Assembly (NCBI GenBank): GCA_036338435.1
Contig: JAYZCG010000040.1
Coordinates: 26,054 to 90,053, forward strand
DNA length: 64,000 nucleotides
Direction: 5' to 3'
DNA from: JAPYTY01 sp036338435
Lineage (GTDB): Bacteria > Acidobacteriota > UBA6911 > RPQK01 > JADFOI01
The position numbers and the translations under genes are program-made. Below are positions 27,166-36,034 of the stretch, piece by piece. How positions within the stretch are numbered: position 1 is the stretch's first letter; the number at the start of each line of letters is the position of its first letter. The notes below the pieces were generated by a model, which was given only the letters and a program-made list of their open reading frames with translations, was not told the DNA's origin and made no database searches.

Positions 27166-28215
27166 CTACTGTAGCTCTCCAGTTTGGTTGATGTGGTAGC
27201 CGGGGAGTTGTTCCAAATCCTTTTGGTAGGTGCGGGAACGAACCGCTGATAAGAGTGTACGGATGACAGGATCCGATTCGGTTTTGGCGGGAAAGCAGAA
27301 ATCGTAGTTTTCTTTTCGGACTTTGAGAAAATGTAGGCCCTGTTCTTCGGCCGGCAGTCGAACACAGACACCAGCCTGCGCTAAGCCGCTACGGATAGCT
27401 TCCACAACTCCATGGTGATTTAGGGCCTGGTGATGGTAGCCTTTTGGCTTTCGACGACGTCCCAGAATCCGATCGAGGCACTGACGAGAACCTGAACCTT
27501 CTTCTCGACCTACCCAGCGGAGACCCTCAGTCAATACGGCTCGAACGGATCCAGCTTTGATTGAAGGATCCAAGGCCAGACCTTCTTCCCATTGGGCTAC
27601 TCTTAACAGGCGGAACTCTTCGTTCATAATACTTTTGGCCATGGTGTGGTTTTCATTTTGGTTGTGATCGGCTGACAAATGTAGACCAGCTACATGAATA
27701 AGGCCCTGTTCCAGAAGTTCAACTGCCTGTCGTGAGGAGCGAGTGAGAGGAAGAACGCGGAAATTACTCATGGCATGGATTCGGGCTGCTAGAAGACCAA
27801 TTGCTGGATCACAGCCGGCAATGACTAGTGTCTTTTCAGGATCATTCGAACGTGTCCATTGGATTTGATTGTCCTGGTAGATACCAGTGTGAGGTAAAGT
27901 ACCCGTTAGGGTCCACTCCGAAGGGAAGAGTAGAGTCTTACCCCGTACTCTTGCTTGCCAGAATCGACCGCTCTTGCGGGATGGCTTCCAAGCCCATTTG
28001 ACGGGTTGGAGGGGTGTTTGTCTAAAGCTGAAGAGTGTCTCAACCGAACAATTGAAGGCGTGGGCCAGGGAAAGCGCGGCAGCGGTTGAGGGAACGACGC
28101 GTCCCGTTTCAATTGCACTGATCGCAGTTCGGGATAGCCCTGATCGCTCGGCAAGTTGCTGCTGAGACCAGCCTAAGCGGAGTCGATATTCAGAGACAGA
28201 GTGTTGCAAGATCAT
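27166..28215 (-). CDS. HTH-PBP transcriptional regulator of the molybdate operon
   Basis: Residues about 5-60 are an XRE-type helix-turn-helix (LGWSQQQLAERSGLSRTAIS, TGRVVPST). Residues about 110-330 are a periplasmic-binding-like domain (VIAGCDPAIGLLAARI, VHVAGLHLS-like IHVAGLHLS, GSGSRQCLDRIL). This layout occurs in molybdate-related regulators that replace ModE in some bacteria; the binding domain probably senses molybdate or the cofactor. It is the first gene of the operon ahead of modA. ATG 28215 abuts a perfect inverted repeat and lacks a Shine-Dalgarno sequence, so the message may be leaderless and autorepressed. Confidence 0.88.
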   Translation of the reverse strand: MILQHSVSEYRLRLGWSQQQLAERSGLSRTAISAIETGRVVPSTAAALSLAHAFNCSVETLFSFRQTPLQPVKWAWKPSRKSGRFWQARVRGKTLLFPSEWTLTGTLPHTGIYQDNQIQWTRSNDPEKTLVIAGCDPAIGLLAARIHAMSNFRVLPLTRSSRQAVELLEQGLIHVAGLHLSADHNQNENHTMAKSIMNEEFRLLRVAQWEEGLALDPSIKAGSVRAVLTEGLRWVGREEGSGSRQCLDRILGRRRKPKGYHHQALNHHGVVEAIRSGLAQAGVCVRLPAEEQGLHFLKVRKENYDFCFPAKTESDPVIRTLLSAVRSRTYQKDLEQLPGYHINQTGELQ

Positions 28216-28251
28216 GACATTATAATATCTTATATTGATATTATAATGTCA
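28215..28251. promoter_or_regulatory. Perfect inverted-repeat operator before the molybdate operon
   Basis: TGACATTATAATATC (28215-28229) and its exact reverse complement GATATTATAATGTCA (28237-28251) flank TTATATT. The right arm reads as a TTGACA -35-like element on the minus strand, and TATAAT motifs lie inside both arms. It touches the regulator start codon and lies 85 bases before the plus-strand gene at 28337. Binding by the adjacent HTH-PBP regulator is inferred. Confidence 0.75.
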
Positions 28252-28336
28252 AATATCATTTGACCAATTTACTTCAGCAGGATAAACCGTCGTCTACTAC
28301 AATACTTGTAGCTGTCCAGAGGGAGAAGGAGGAGCT

Positions 28337-28699
28337 ATGGCCACACAAGATATATGTTGTACGATCGTTCCCTACTTCAAGGTTCACGAAGGCCAGTTAG
28401 AGATTTTCAGATCGTTATGCAAACAATTTGTCGAGAAGACTAGAAGCGAGCCTCAGTGCCTCTACTATGGCTTTAGTTTTGATGGTGATCAGGTACATTG
28501 CCGTGAAGGATATGAGGGGGCCGAAGCGGTTCTAACTCATCTTAAGAATGTAGCTTCTCTTCTGGAAAAGGCCTTAGCGATTGCCGATTTGACTCGTCTA
28601 GAGGTACACGGTCCAGAGGAGGAATTGGCACGTCTCCGGGAACCCCTTAAGGATCTGAGCCCTCAGTTTTTTAGTTTAGAATATGGTTTTCGCCGATGA
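28337..28699 (+). CDS. ABM-like (dimeric alpha-beta barrel) small protein
   Basis: The 120-residue protein resembles antibiotic-biosynthesis-monooxygenase/quinol-monooxygenase domains: a first strand CCTIVPYFKVHEGQ, a helix FRSLCKQFVEKTRSEPQCL, strand YYGFSFDGDQVHCREGYEGA, and helix AVLTHLKNVASLL. These small dimers act as cofactor-free oxygenases or heme or ligand binders. It is Cys-rich in the first 60 residues. GGAGAAGGAGGAG lies just before ATG 28337. It is divergent from the molybdate operon and may share its operator. Confidence 0.7.
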   Translation: MATQDICCTIVPYFKVHEGQLEIFRSLCKQFVEKTRSEPQCLYYGFSFDGDQVHCREGYEGAEAVLTHLKNVASLLEKALAIADLTRLEVHGPEEELARLREPLKDLSPQFFSLEYGFRR

Positions 28700-28723
28700 G
28701 TTTGGTAATGATATTTACTTCTC

Positions 28724-28754
28724 TTGACCTTGGTTTTGAGGTGCCTGGTATTAT
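28724..28754 (+). promoter_or_regulatory. Candidate promoter for the secreted amidohydrolase
   Basis: TTGACC (28724-28729) and TATTAT (28749-28754) are separated by 19 bases, somewhat wide for a sigma-70 promoter. The site lies 72 bases before ATG 28826. Support is only the box match. Confidence 0.3.
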
Positions 28755-28825
28755 CTGCACTTATTTAGTATCTGATGGGTATGCTAGGCAATAGTTGTTT
28801 TTCTAACTGATATTAAGGAGGAAAA

Positions 28826-30697
28826 ATGTATTTAATTCATGGCCTTATTTGGGTTTGTTCCGTCGCGGGTTTCCTCGCCGTCTCAGCCTATGGACAGATC
28901 TTGCACCCCCTGGTGGCGAGCCAGGGTTATGCGGATCTAATTCTGATCAACGGAAAGGTGGTTAGCATGGATGACCGGACCATCGTTCCTAATACCCCAG
29001 GAAATATCTACGAAGCAATGGCTGTTAAGGGGAAAAGGATCATGGCTCTGGGGACAAATGCTGAAATGATGGAATTAGCCGGGTCGGCAACACAAACTAT
29101 CGATGTGGGGAACAAAACCGTCCTTCCGGGACTAATTCAGCCTCACTACCATCTTTTTGGCACAGCTGCGAGGCGATATGGACCTGAGTTTGGTCTGGTC
29201 GATCCTAGCGTCAAGTTGACAGTTAAGGCGGAAACTAGCGCTGAAGCAACTGCCAAGAAGCTAAGAGATACGGTTGTCAATGCCATTGAGGTACAGGATC
29301 TAGAAAAGGGACAGTGGATTACCGTTAGTCTTCAGGAAGGAGATGAGAATCGACGAGGCACTACATTTTCGTGGCTTTACCTGGGAAACATAAATAGAAG
29401 GCAGCTAGACCCTGGCACTGAAGACTATCCAGTTCTGGTCAAGACTGGACTTCAAGGAGTGTTCAACACGGCGGCTATGGAGGCTTTCAAGAAAGAATTT
29501 CCAGATTGGGCCGACCATGCGGATCTGGAAAACCCCTTTGGTTCTTCAGAGAATGGCTATGTCGCTGTTCCCGAGTTGGAAGGCTTAACCTTTGAGTTCT
29601 GGTGGAAGGATAAGCCCCTGAGGGATCTTGGCGAAGCCTTGCGTATGCATGGGAATGACATTCTGGCAAATGGTTATACCACCGTAGCCACCAGAATTTT
29701 GTTCCCACGGGTTGTGGCTGCGTTTCATCTTCTCAATCGGGAAGGGAAAATGCGCCATCGGCTTGCCTATTACATCGAATCACAACGGGGAAATTTCCTA
29801 AACATTAAGTCTATTCGTGAGTTCTATAAGGGAATGGGAGCTCCCTGGACAACTCATTCCTCAGGCCATGAAATGCTGTGGCTTAATGGGATGACCAATG
29901 AGGTTTGGGATTCTATCTATAACGAGGTGTGTTTGGGACCTGACGTGCCAGCTCCTCCAGAAATCAAAGCGCGGGAACGTTGTCCTGGACCCGGCAGTAA
30001 GCCTTGGGAGTCAGTCAAAGCTGGAATTGTCAATGGGTGGCGTGCAGCACAGGTTCATTCTACTTCTAGCCACGGCGGACGGCTCTATTTGCAAATGTTG
30101 GAAGAGGCAAGGCAAGAGGCTAATTTATCGGTTGAGGATATTCGTAATCTACGATTGACGTTGGAGCACAACGGTCTGTTGGGACTGATCCCTGATGTGA
30201 TAGAGGGGATAAAAAAATACGGGATTATACTAAATGTCCGAACTGATCATTTGGGAGATGCGAGGGAAAACATCAAGGACTATGGAGATGTACTGATTAC
30301 AAAGAAGTTCACTATGCCCGTTAAGACCTGGATGAACGAGGGCATTCGGGTCACCTTCGAGGCCCCAGGATTGAATCCCTGGCTGGTTATCAACGAACTA
30401 GTGACTCGGATGATCCCGGCTGATGGGCGGGGTGGAACCGATTTGCAGCCGCTACTTGTAGATGAAGCCATAGACCGCGTTACAGCCCTGAAAATGGAAA
30501 CTACCTGGGCCGCTGAATACATCATGGCCGAAGACACTCTGGGTACCCTAGAGGTTGGCAAGTTTGCCGATTGGGTAGTCTTGGAGAAGGATTTTTTTAC
30601 CTTACCAATTGGTGAAATTCGGGATGGTATTTCTATTGGCATGACCGGATTGGCGGGCCAAGTGGTCTACGAAAATGATGGGGCTAAAGCCAACTAG
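28826..30697 (+). CDS. Secreted YtcJ-like amidohydrolase
   Basis: The 623-residue protein starts with a signal peptide (residues 1 to about 24, WVCSVAGFLAVSAYGQ) and is of the amidohydrolase_3/YtcJ type: LILINGKVVSMDD, AMAVKGKRIMALGTNAEM, LPGLIQPHYHLFG (metal-site His107 and His109), a later LTLEHNGLLG, and C-terminal GTLEVGKFADWVVLEKDFF. It probably hydrolyses an amide or ester in the periplasm. The usual late SD metal ligand is not obvious (VTFEAPGLNP). GGAGGAAAA precedes ATG 28826. A paralogue is encoded at 42862-44790. Confidence 0.88.
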   Translation: MYLIHGLIWVCSVAGFLAVSAYGQILHPLVASQGYADLILINGKVVSMDDRTIVPNTPGNIYEAMAVKGKRIMALGTNAEMMELAGSATQTIDVGNKTVLPGLIQPHYHLFGTAARRYGPEFGLVDPSVKLTVKAETSAEATAKKLRDTVVNAIEVQDLEKGQWITVSLQEGDENRRGTTFSWLYLGNINRRQLDPGTEDYPVLVKTGLQGVFNTAAMEAFKKEFPDWADHADLENPFGSSENGYVAVPELEGLTFEFWWKDKPLRDLGEALRMHGNDILANGYTTVATRILFPRVVAAFHLLNREGKMRHRLAYYIESQRGNFLNIKSIREFYKGMGAPWTTHSSGHEMLWLNGMTNEVWDSIYNEVCLGPDVPAPPEIKARERCPGPGSKPWESVKAGIVNGWRAAQVHSTSSHGGRLYLQMLEEARQEANLSVEDIRNLRLTLEHNGLLGLIPDVIEGIKKYGIILNVRTDHLGDARENIKDYGDVLITKKFTMPVKTWMNEGIRVTFEAPGLNPWLVINELVTRMIPADGRGGTDLQPLLVDEAIDRVTALKMETTWAAEYIMAEDTLGTLEVGKFADWVVLEKDFFTLPIGEIRDGISIGMTGLAGQVVYENDGAKAN

Positions 30698-30866
30698 TTT
30701 GAACAGGCACTTAAAGTACGGAGTTTGTACAATAGAGATCTTTTTGCTATTTGGCTAGACTAAATTTTGTTTGTTTCGTGGAAATAAGAATAGCAATATT
30801 ACAGACTTGTCCGGTCTTCGTATATTTCTCTTAATTACGGTTGTTTTCTGGGAAACAGGGTTATCA

Positions 30867-31460
30867 ATGAGACAGGAAGCGACACGACGTTTAGATCAAA
30901 TCTGGGTTAACTGGTGTGAGCAACGCTTGGTTAAGAGGATACTTTCCGCGTGTCAGTTGGAGCGAGGGGATCTGCTAGATGTTCCTTGTGGCTATGGTCG
31001 GTTTGCACCGTTGTTTGCTCGTCTGGGCATCCGGGTTGTGGGAGTTGATCTGGATCCCAAGATGGCACTCCTAGCAAGTGAAATGCAGCTTGGGGATAGC
31101 AAAGAAAGGAGTATGTGCGCCAGCATTTTTGGGTTACCTTTTGTTGACGAATCCTTTGATGCTGCAATTTGTATTCGACTACTACATCTTCGGTTCAGTG
31201 GTGCACAACAATTGACGATATTACGGGAGTTAGCTCGGGTCTCTCGACGCTACGTGATCATTAGTGTCTATCATTCGACAGCCTTGCACAATGTTGCAAG
31301 GTTTTTCAATAGCACACCTGGACGGGTTGCGCCGATGACTAGAGAGCAACTGAGGAATATTGTTCGAAAGAGCGATCTTGAGATACGGTCAATCTATTCT
31401 TTGGCTTCCTACCTACATATGCAGACGTTTGTTGTATTAACAAAGAAATACATTAGCTGA
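30867..31460 (+). CDS. Class I SAM-dependent methyltransferase
   Basis: The 197-residue protein has methyltransferase motif I LLDVPCGYGRFAPLFARLG, then VVGVDLDPKMA with the SAM-ribose acidic residue, FDAAICIRLLHL and a helix LRELARVSRRYVIISVYH. This places it in the Methyltransf_11/25 group. I start at ATG 30867; the frame extends to TTG 30771 but the added residues look unlike the family. Substrate and pathway are unknown. Its membership in the neighbouring amidohydrolase transcript is uncertain. Confidence 0.82.
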   Translation: MRQEATRRLDQIWVNWCEQRLVKRILSACQLERGDLLDVPCGYGRFAPLFARLGIRVVGVDLDPKMALLASEMQLGDSKERSMCASIFGLPFVDESFDAAICIRLLHLRFSGAQQLTILRELARVSRRYVIISVYHSTALHNVARFFNSTPGRVAPMTREQLRNIVRKSDLEIRSIYSLASYLHMQTFVVLTKKYIS

Positions 31461-31546
31461 TGGTTGGGTTGATGGAGTTAGCTCATATTGTTGTGAGAGT
31501 GAGTTGATGTGCAGCGAACAGGACCTCAAACACTCTGCAACATATT

Positions 31547-32530
31547 TCACCTGGGATTTAGTTCAGTGCGCGCCTGATGGATTATAGTTCGAAGGCCTTT
31601 GGTGTTACCGTGAAGCGAGATGTAGAGTCGATCGAGCTCATATTGAGCCTTCATGACATTGGTTCCGTTCAAGGCAACTGCTTTTGCCAGAGATATAACA
31701 GCTTCGTCAGTTCTTCTGGTTCCCCAATAGATCAATCCTAATCGATAGTATGTGAAATCATTGTGATCATCATAACGGAGTGATGTTTCAAAGTTGTCGC
31801 GTGCTTTGTTTGTATTTTTACCGGTATAAGCTGTTTCGGCAATTGCCCGGTAGCAAAATCCACGCACTCGATCCAACTGGGCATTCCATTCCCGGATACT
31901 TTGGGCGTCTGGTTTTTTTGCTATTTCGGTCACCTGCAGTGCCTGTTTTGCATAAAGTTCACTATTCGTGAAGTCACTGGCACCCCAATATGAATTGGAG
32001 AGTTCAACTAGAACTTCAAGGTTATTTGGATCGTGTTGGATTATGCGCTGGCCCCACTTGCGAAAATTTATATCATCGTTGAGGGATTGGTAAGCACGAG
32101 TGATTAAATAGGCGATGTCTGAACTGGGTGAATCATTGTACAGTTTACTGCCGAATTCTATAAGCTTGTGGCTGTTTCCAAGGTGTTGATAAGCCTCAGT
32201 GGCGGCACGTATAGAGGCAGAATCATTGGGCCGGTGGCGCAAAAAGTTTTCCGCTACGCTTGCCAACTGTTCCCACTGGCGTTGTTTACGAATTTGGGCA
32301 TAAGACAGTCCGTACAGATAAGAGATATTTAAATCTAATGCCGACTCTTTGTAGGTCGTCACAAACTGGATCAGTAAAACCCGCTGCTTAGCTTTATCTG
32401 TTTCTACCTCAGCTTTTTGATAGAGTTCATACTCTTCCGCATAGGTCGTACTTTCCTGCGATCCAAGCACGTTTTCCATCAGGCTTGAAGAAATAAAAGC
32501 TATTACGATACCCAGCACTGCAGCTCGCAT
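31547..32530 (-). CDS. Exported TPR-repeat protein
   Basis: The 327-residue protein begins with a signal peptide (MRAAVLGIVIAFISSSLM, cleavage near residue 24). The rest is helical with several tetratricopeptide-like repeats, clearest at SELYAKQALQV, AIAETAYTGKNTNKARDNFE, and YRLGLIYWGTRRTDEAVISL. Such proteins scaffold envelope complexes. AAGGAG precedes ATG 32530. No partner is evident; it faces the methyltransferase tail-to-tail. Confidence 0.8.
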   Translation of the reverse strand: MRAAVLGIVIAFISSSLMENVLGSQESTTYAEEYELYQKAEVETDKAKQRVLLIQFVTTYKESALDLNISYLYGLSYAQIRKQRQWEQLASVAENFLRHRPNDSASIRAATEAYQHLGNSHKLIEFGSKLYNDSPSSDIAYLITRAYQSLNDDINFRKWGQRIIQHDPNNLEVLVELSNSYWGASDFTNSELYAKQALQVTEIAKKPDAQSIREWNAQLDRVRGFCYRAIAETAYTGKNTNKARDNFETSLRYDDHNDFTYYRLGLIYWGTRRTDEAVISLAKAVALNGTNVMKAQYELDRLYISLHGNTKGLRTIIHQARTELNPR

Positions 32531-32735
32531 TTGAGACTCCTTAGTCCATTGATTATTTACGGGTCAGTTTGGCAACCTATCATAATTGGCCTGCCCTTGG
32601 TGGAGAAAATGGGGCAATGATTTTCTTGTCCCTATAACACAGTACATACATCTTGGTGAATCCTGTCATTGCCTAAGATCAACTGTGCGGTAGTAGAAAG
32701 TCAGTGTTGGCTGGGTGACGAGAAGCTAGATAAGG

Positions 32736-33623
32736 TCACCGGAGTGTTTTGTTAAAGAAGTCAACGGTCCGTTGCCAAGCCAAAGTGGCCGCTTCTTCGT
32801 CATAGCGTGGTGTTGTGTCATTATGAAATCCATGATTGACCTCTTCATACAAGTGATTAGTATAGGCTATTCCGTTTGCTTGTAGAGAGGCCTCGTAATC
32901 TGGCCAGCCTGCGTTGATGCGTTGATCTAGGCCTGCATAGTGAAGTAGGAGAGGTGCTTTGATTTTGCTAACATCTTCAGCATTGGGTTGCCCCCCATAG
33001 AAGGCAACTGATGCGTTTAAATCTGGGATTCTAACTGCTAGTGCATTCGCCATACTTCCACCAAAGCAAAAACCCACAACTCCAATTTTTCCGTTGCATT
33101 CGGGATGGTTTTTTAGGTAGCTTGCAGCAGCTATAAAATCTTCCGTCATCGTTGTCCGGTCAAGCTGTTGCTGGAGAGCCCGACCCTCGTCGTCATTACC
33201 TGGATATCCGCCCAGGGGTGTCAGAGCATCCGGTGCCAAGGCCAAAAAGTTCGCTAGTCCGACGCGGCGTGCTACATCCCTAATATGAGGGTTAAGACCA
33301 CGGTTTTCGTGGATGACTAGAACTCCGGGTAAAGCACCTTTGGCATTCGCAGGCCGAGCTAAGTAGGCCTTGATGATATCGGAACCTTTTGGTGAAGGGT
33401 ATTCAATCATTTCAAGCTGAAGACGTGCGTCATCTTTAGCAATTTGTTGGGCCTGGGCATATTGTGGATTCAGACTTTCAAGTATGGCTGTAGCTGTTAA
33501 ACCACCCGCTGCAAACTTAGAGGCACTATGTAAGAATTCACGGCGTGTGATAAAACCATGAACATATTTATCAAAGAGATCGAGGAGGTTTTGATCAAAG
33601 GCTTTGGATTGTTTTTGTTTCAT
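32736..33623 (-). CDS. Tat-exported dienelactone hydrolase family protein
   Basis: The 295-residue alpha/beta hydrolase carries an N-terminal Tat motif TRREFL at residues 26-31 followed by a hydrophobic stretch (FAAGGLTATAI) and AQAQQ cleavage region. The mature domain has LVIHENRGLNPHI, nucleophile loop VGFCFGGSMA with Cys, Asp in YAGLDQRI, and His in EVNHGFHND, the Cys-Asp-His triad of dienelactone hydrolases. It probably hydrolyses lactones or esters in the periplasm. AAGGAG precedes ATG 33623. The 26-residue extension before the RR motif also resembles the YghX-type members. Confidence 0.9.
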   Translation of the reverse strand: MKQKQSKAFDQNLLDLFDKYVHGFITRREFLHSASKFAAGGLTATAILESLNPQYAQAQQIAKDDARLQLEMIEYPSPKGSDIIKAYLARPANAKGALPGVLVIHENRGLNPHIRDVARRVGLANFLALAPDALTPLGGYPGNDDEGRALQQQLDRTTMTEDFIAAASYLKNHPECNGKIGVVGFCFGGSMANALAVRIPDLNASVAFYGGQPNAEDVSKIKAPLLLHYAGLDQRINAGWPDYEASLQANGIAYTNHLYEEVNHGFHNDTTPRYDEEAATLAWQRTVDFFNKTLR

Positions 33624-33793
33624 GGGGGTTGCTCCTTTGTACTAGATACTTCGTATCTTATTCTATATTTGGGAGCAGAAGCCAGTGATCTTGTGAGTTA
33701 ATTGTTTAGTATTACAAAAGAGTCATTTGCATCCAAAATAGTTCACATTACGAACTGCAGAGGTAAGGATGACAACAACGAAGGGAAAATTAT

Positions 33794-34552
33794 ATGAAAA
33801 GGCTTAAGGAACGTGTTGCGATAGTAACTGGGGCTGCCCAGGGTATTGGTGCGGCTTTTGCCCGGGGTATGGCACTGGAAGGAGCCCGAATTGCCATCGC
33901 TGATTTAGACAGCGGGATGAAGATAGTGGAAGAGATCCAGGCCGCAGGGGGTGAGGCAATAGATGTCCCAACTGACGTAGCAGATGAAGAGGCGTGTGCC
34001 TCTATGGTGGATAGCACGGTTAGAGCATTTGGAAAAGTCGACATTTTGGTCAACAATGCTGCCGTATTTACTAGTGTCGAGCGCAAGCCGTTTACTGACA
34101 TCTTAGTTGCAGAGTGGGATCAGTTAATGGCCGTTAATGTTAAGGGCGTGTGGCTGTGTTGTAAGGCGGTGGTTCCAGAGATGCGTAAACATAGTTACGG
34201 GAAAATTATTAATATTGCAACGGGTAGAATTTTTAAGGGTGCACCATTTTTCCTGCACTATGATGCTTCCAAAGCAGCCGTTGTAGGGATAACCCGCTCT
34301 TTGGCCCGTGAAGTGGGCGATGATAACATTTGCGTAAATGCTATTGCCCCTGGCTCAACCATGAGTGAAAACATTCGTAAGCGTACCAATTGGAAGGGGG
34401 GAGGGCCTGAGAAAACCCGTTCTTCTCGTGCCCTTAAACGCGATGAGGTTCCCGAAGACTTAATTGGAGCGTGTACTTTCTTCGCCTCAGCCGAAAGTGA
34501 GTTCATTACTGGACAAACTCTAATCGTTGATGGTGGATCTGCAATGCACTAG
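33794..34552 (+). CDS. Short-chain dehydrogenase/reductase
   Basis: The 252-residue SDR has the NAD(P) motif TGAAQGIGAAFARG, NNAAVF, catalytic Ser region NIATGRIF, the Tyr-Lys pair HYDASKAAVVG, and a C-terminal ITGQTLIVDGGSAM. ADLD after the second strand favours NAD over NADP. It most likely oxidises a hydroxyl or reduces a ketone in the surrounding catabolic region. AAGGGA lies eight bases before ATG 33794. Substrate unknown. Confidence 0.93.
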   Translation: MKRLKERVAIVTGAAQGIGAAFARGMALEGARIAIADLDSGMKIVEEIQAAGGEAIDVPTDVADEEACASMVDSTVRAFGKVDILVNNAAVFTSVERKPFTDILVAEWDQLMAVNVKGVWLCCKAVVPEMRKHSYGKIINIATGRIFKGAPFFLHYDASKAAVVGITRSLAREVGDDNICVNAIAPGSTMSENIRKRTNWKGGGPEKTRSSRALKRDEVPEDLIGACTFFASAESEFITGQTLIVDGGSAMH

Positions 34553-34751
34553 CTTATTTGTTGGCCTATTTTCATGTGTCTGCTTTTGGGAAATAACTGC
34601 GACGATGGAGTACGTAACGAGAACTGCTGTGAGAGATATTTTCTGATTTCTTGGATGAAGCGTATTGAATCAGCTTACTTTTGGGCGGATCTTTTGGGAA
34701 CAATGCCACATAGTTTGTCGATGATATACTGCAAAGCAGAAGGGGATCACT

Positions 34752-35186
34752 ATGGAAATACAAAATTATAGCAACCATCGACATTTTGTAATGGGCTATC
34801 ACATTGTTTTATTTGGGATACTAATACTGACTCTAATAGGTTCTGTCGTTAATGTAATTCAGTCTCTGGGAGATCATCAGCGCCAATATAGTGCGTTTCT
34901 AATAGCGGTAATGATGGTTGCTATGTTCATGATTGCATTCTTTAGTCGTAGCTTTGCTTTAAAGGCACAGGATCGAGCAATTAGAGCCGAGGAGAATTTC
35001 AGACATTATGTACTTGCGAGTAAACGGTTGGATCCCAGGGTGACCACTCGTCAAGTTGTTGGCCTTCGCTTTGCCGCGGATGAGGAGTTTGTGGATTTAG
35101 CACGTAAAGCCGTCGAGGAGAGCTTGTCGGAGAACGAAATTAAAAAGGCAGTAAAAAACTGGCGTGCCGATACTTATCGAGTATGA
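34752..35186 (+). CDS. DUF6526-like membrane protein
   Basis: The 144-residue protein starts QNYSNHRHFVMGYH, a motif I associate with the DUF6526 family, then has two membrane helices (about residues 17-40 and 52-70) and a soluble charged tail (RAIRAEENFRHYVL, RLDPRVTTRQVVGLRFAAD). The C-terminal half lies probably in the cytoplasm. Function is not known. It is alone on this strand, between the SDR and a secreted SnoaL-like protein. Confidence 0.7.
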   Translation: MEIQNYSNHRHFVMGYHIVLFGILILTLIGSVVNVIQSLGDHQRQYSAFLIAVMMVAMFMIAFFSRSFALKAQDRAIRAEENFRHYVLASKRLDPRVTTRQVVGLRFAADEEFVDLARKAVEESLSENEIKKAVKNWRADTYRV

Positions 35187-35345
35187 CACTCTCTTATTGG
35201 ATATGGTTTTTGGAATAGACAATGTGCAGGTCTGAATGTTCGACCTGTGAATTTTAGAAATACAAAAAAATAAAGTACTGCTCCTTGTCTTTTCAGAGGG
35301 ACTATCCGTTACATGGATAAACTATTTTCGTGGAGGACCAGCAAG

Positions 35346-35819
35346 ATGAAACAATCGATGGGTGTAGCGACGTTATGTGTTGCCATTTTATTGACGACTT
35401 CCGTTAGAGCTAACGATGTCGAAGATGTACAAGAGGCCTATACAAAGCACATTATGCTTTCCAGAACTGGTCAAGTGGAGCTTTTTGTGGATCAACACTT
35501 CCCTGGGCACAGTGCTTTTGGTCCTACAGGAGGAATGCTGACTCGGTACGATTCTCCCGAGGAGGAAAAAAAATCCAGGAGCCGTATGAGACAGCCCGTC
35601 TATACATCTCTGGCCAACATTCTTCGCCATTTAGAAGTCAGAGTATATGGAGATGCAGCCGTGGTTACAGGATATCTGGATGGGCCTATCACTCTGACTG
35701 ACGGTAGCCGACGACAAGGAACCAGACGAGTTACAGCGGTGTGGATCAGACAGGGAACTGAATGGCGGGAAGTCCACGATCACATGTCGCCTCTGATTTC
35801 TACGACAAGAGCTGAGTAG
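35346..35819 (+). CDS. Secreted SnoaL/DUF4440-like protein
   Basis: The 157-residue protein has a signal peptide (MKQSMGVATLCVAILLTTS, cleavage after ~VRA) and a nuclear-transport-factor-2-like domain: VQEAYTKHIML, then LRHLEVRVYGDAAVVTGYLDG and VTAVWIRQGTEWREVHDHMSPL. This cone fold binds small hydrophobic ligands or acts as an isomerase or lyase. I use ATG 35346 because GGAGG lies nine bases before it; the ATG at 35313 lacks a site. No partner is identified. Confidence 0.75.
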   Translation: MKQSMGVATLCVAILLTTSVRANDVEDVQEAYTKHIMLSRTGQVELFVDQHFPGHSAFGPTGGMLTRYDSPEEEKKSRSRMRQPVYTSLANILRHLEVRVYGDAAVVTGYLDGPITLTDGSRRQGTRRVTAVWIRQGTEWREVHDHMSPLISTTRAE

Positions 35820-36034
35820 TGACGCTGTCCTCAAAAGAATGTATTGATTCTGAATAGCGATGCAAGCCACATCAGTCTAGATGCGTTTTTATATGGTTGA
35901 ATCATGTTTGATGCCTCCAGAAATACAGATGCATATGAGAGTCAACCTAAACAACGATTTCTCAATATTGCAGATTGGATCCTTGTTCAAACCAATGCTA
36001 TATTGATCCTGTTCTGAGCGGACAATCCTTGTTT

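Noticed and set aside
34572..34802. Overlapping ORFs on both strands between the SDR and DUF6526-like genes
   Set aside because: No ribosome-binding site or homologous motif; the stretch is plain intergenic DNA with the next gene's upstream region.
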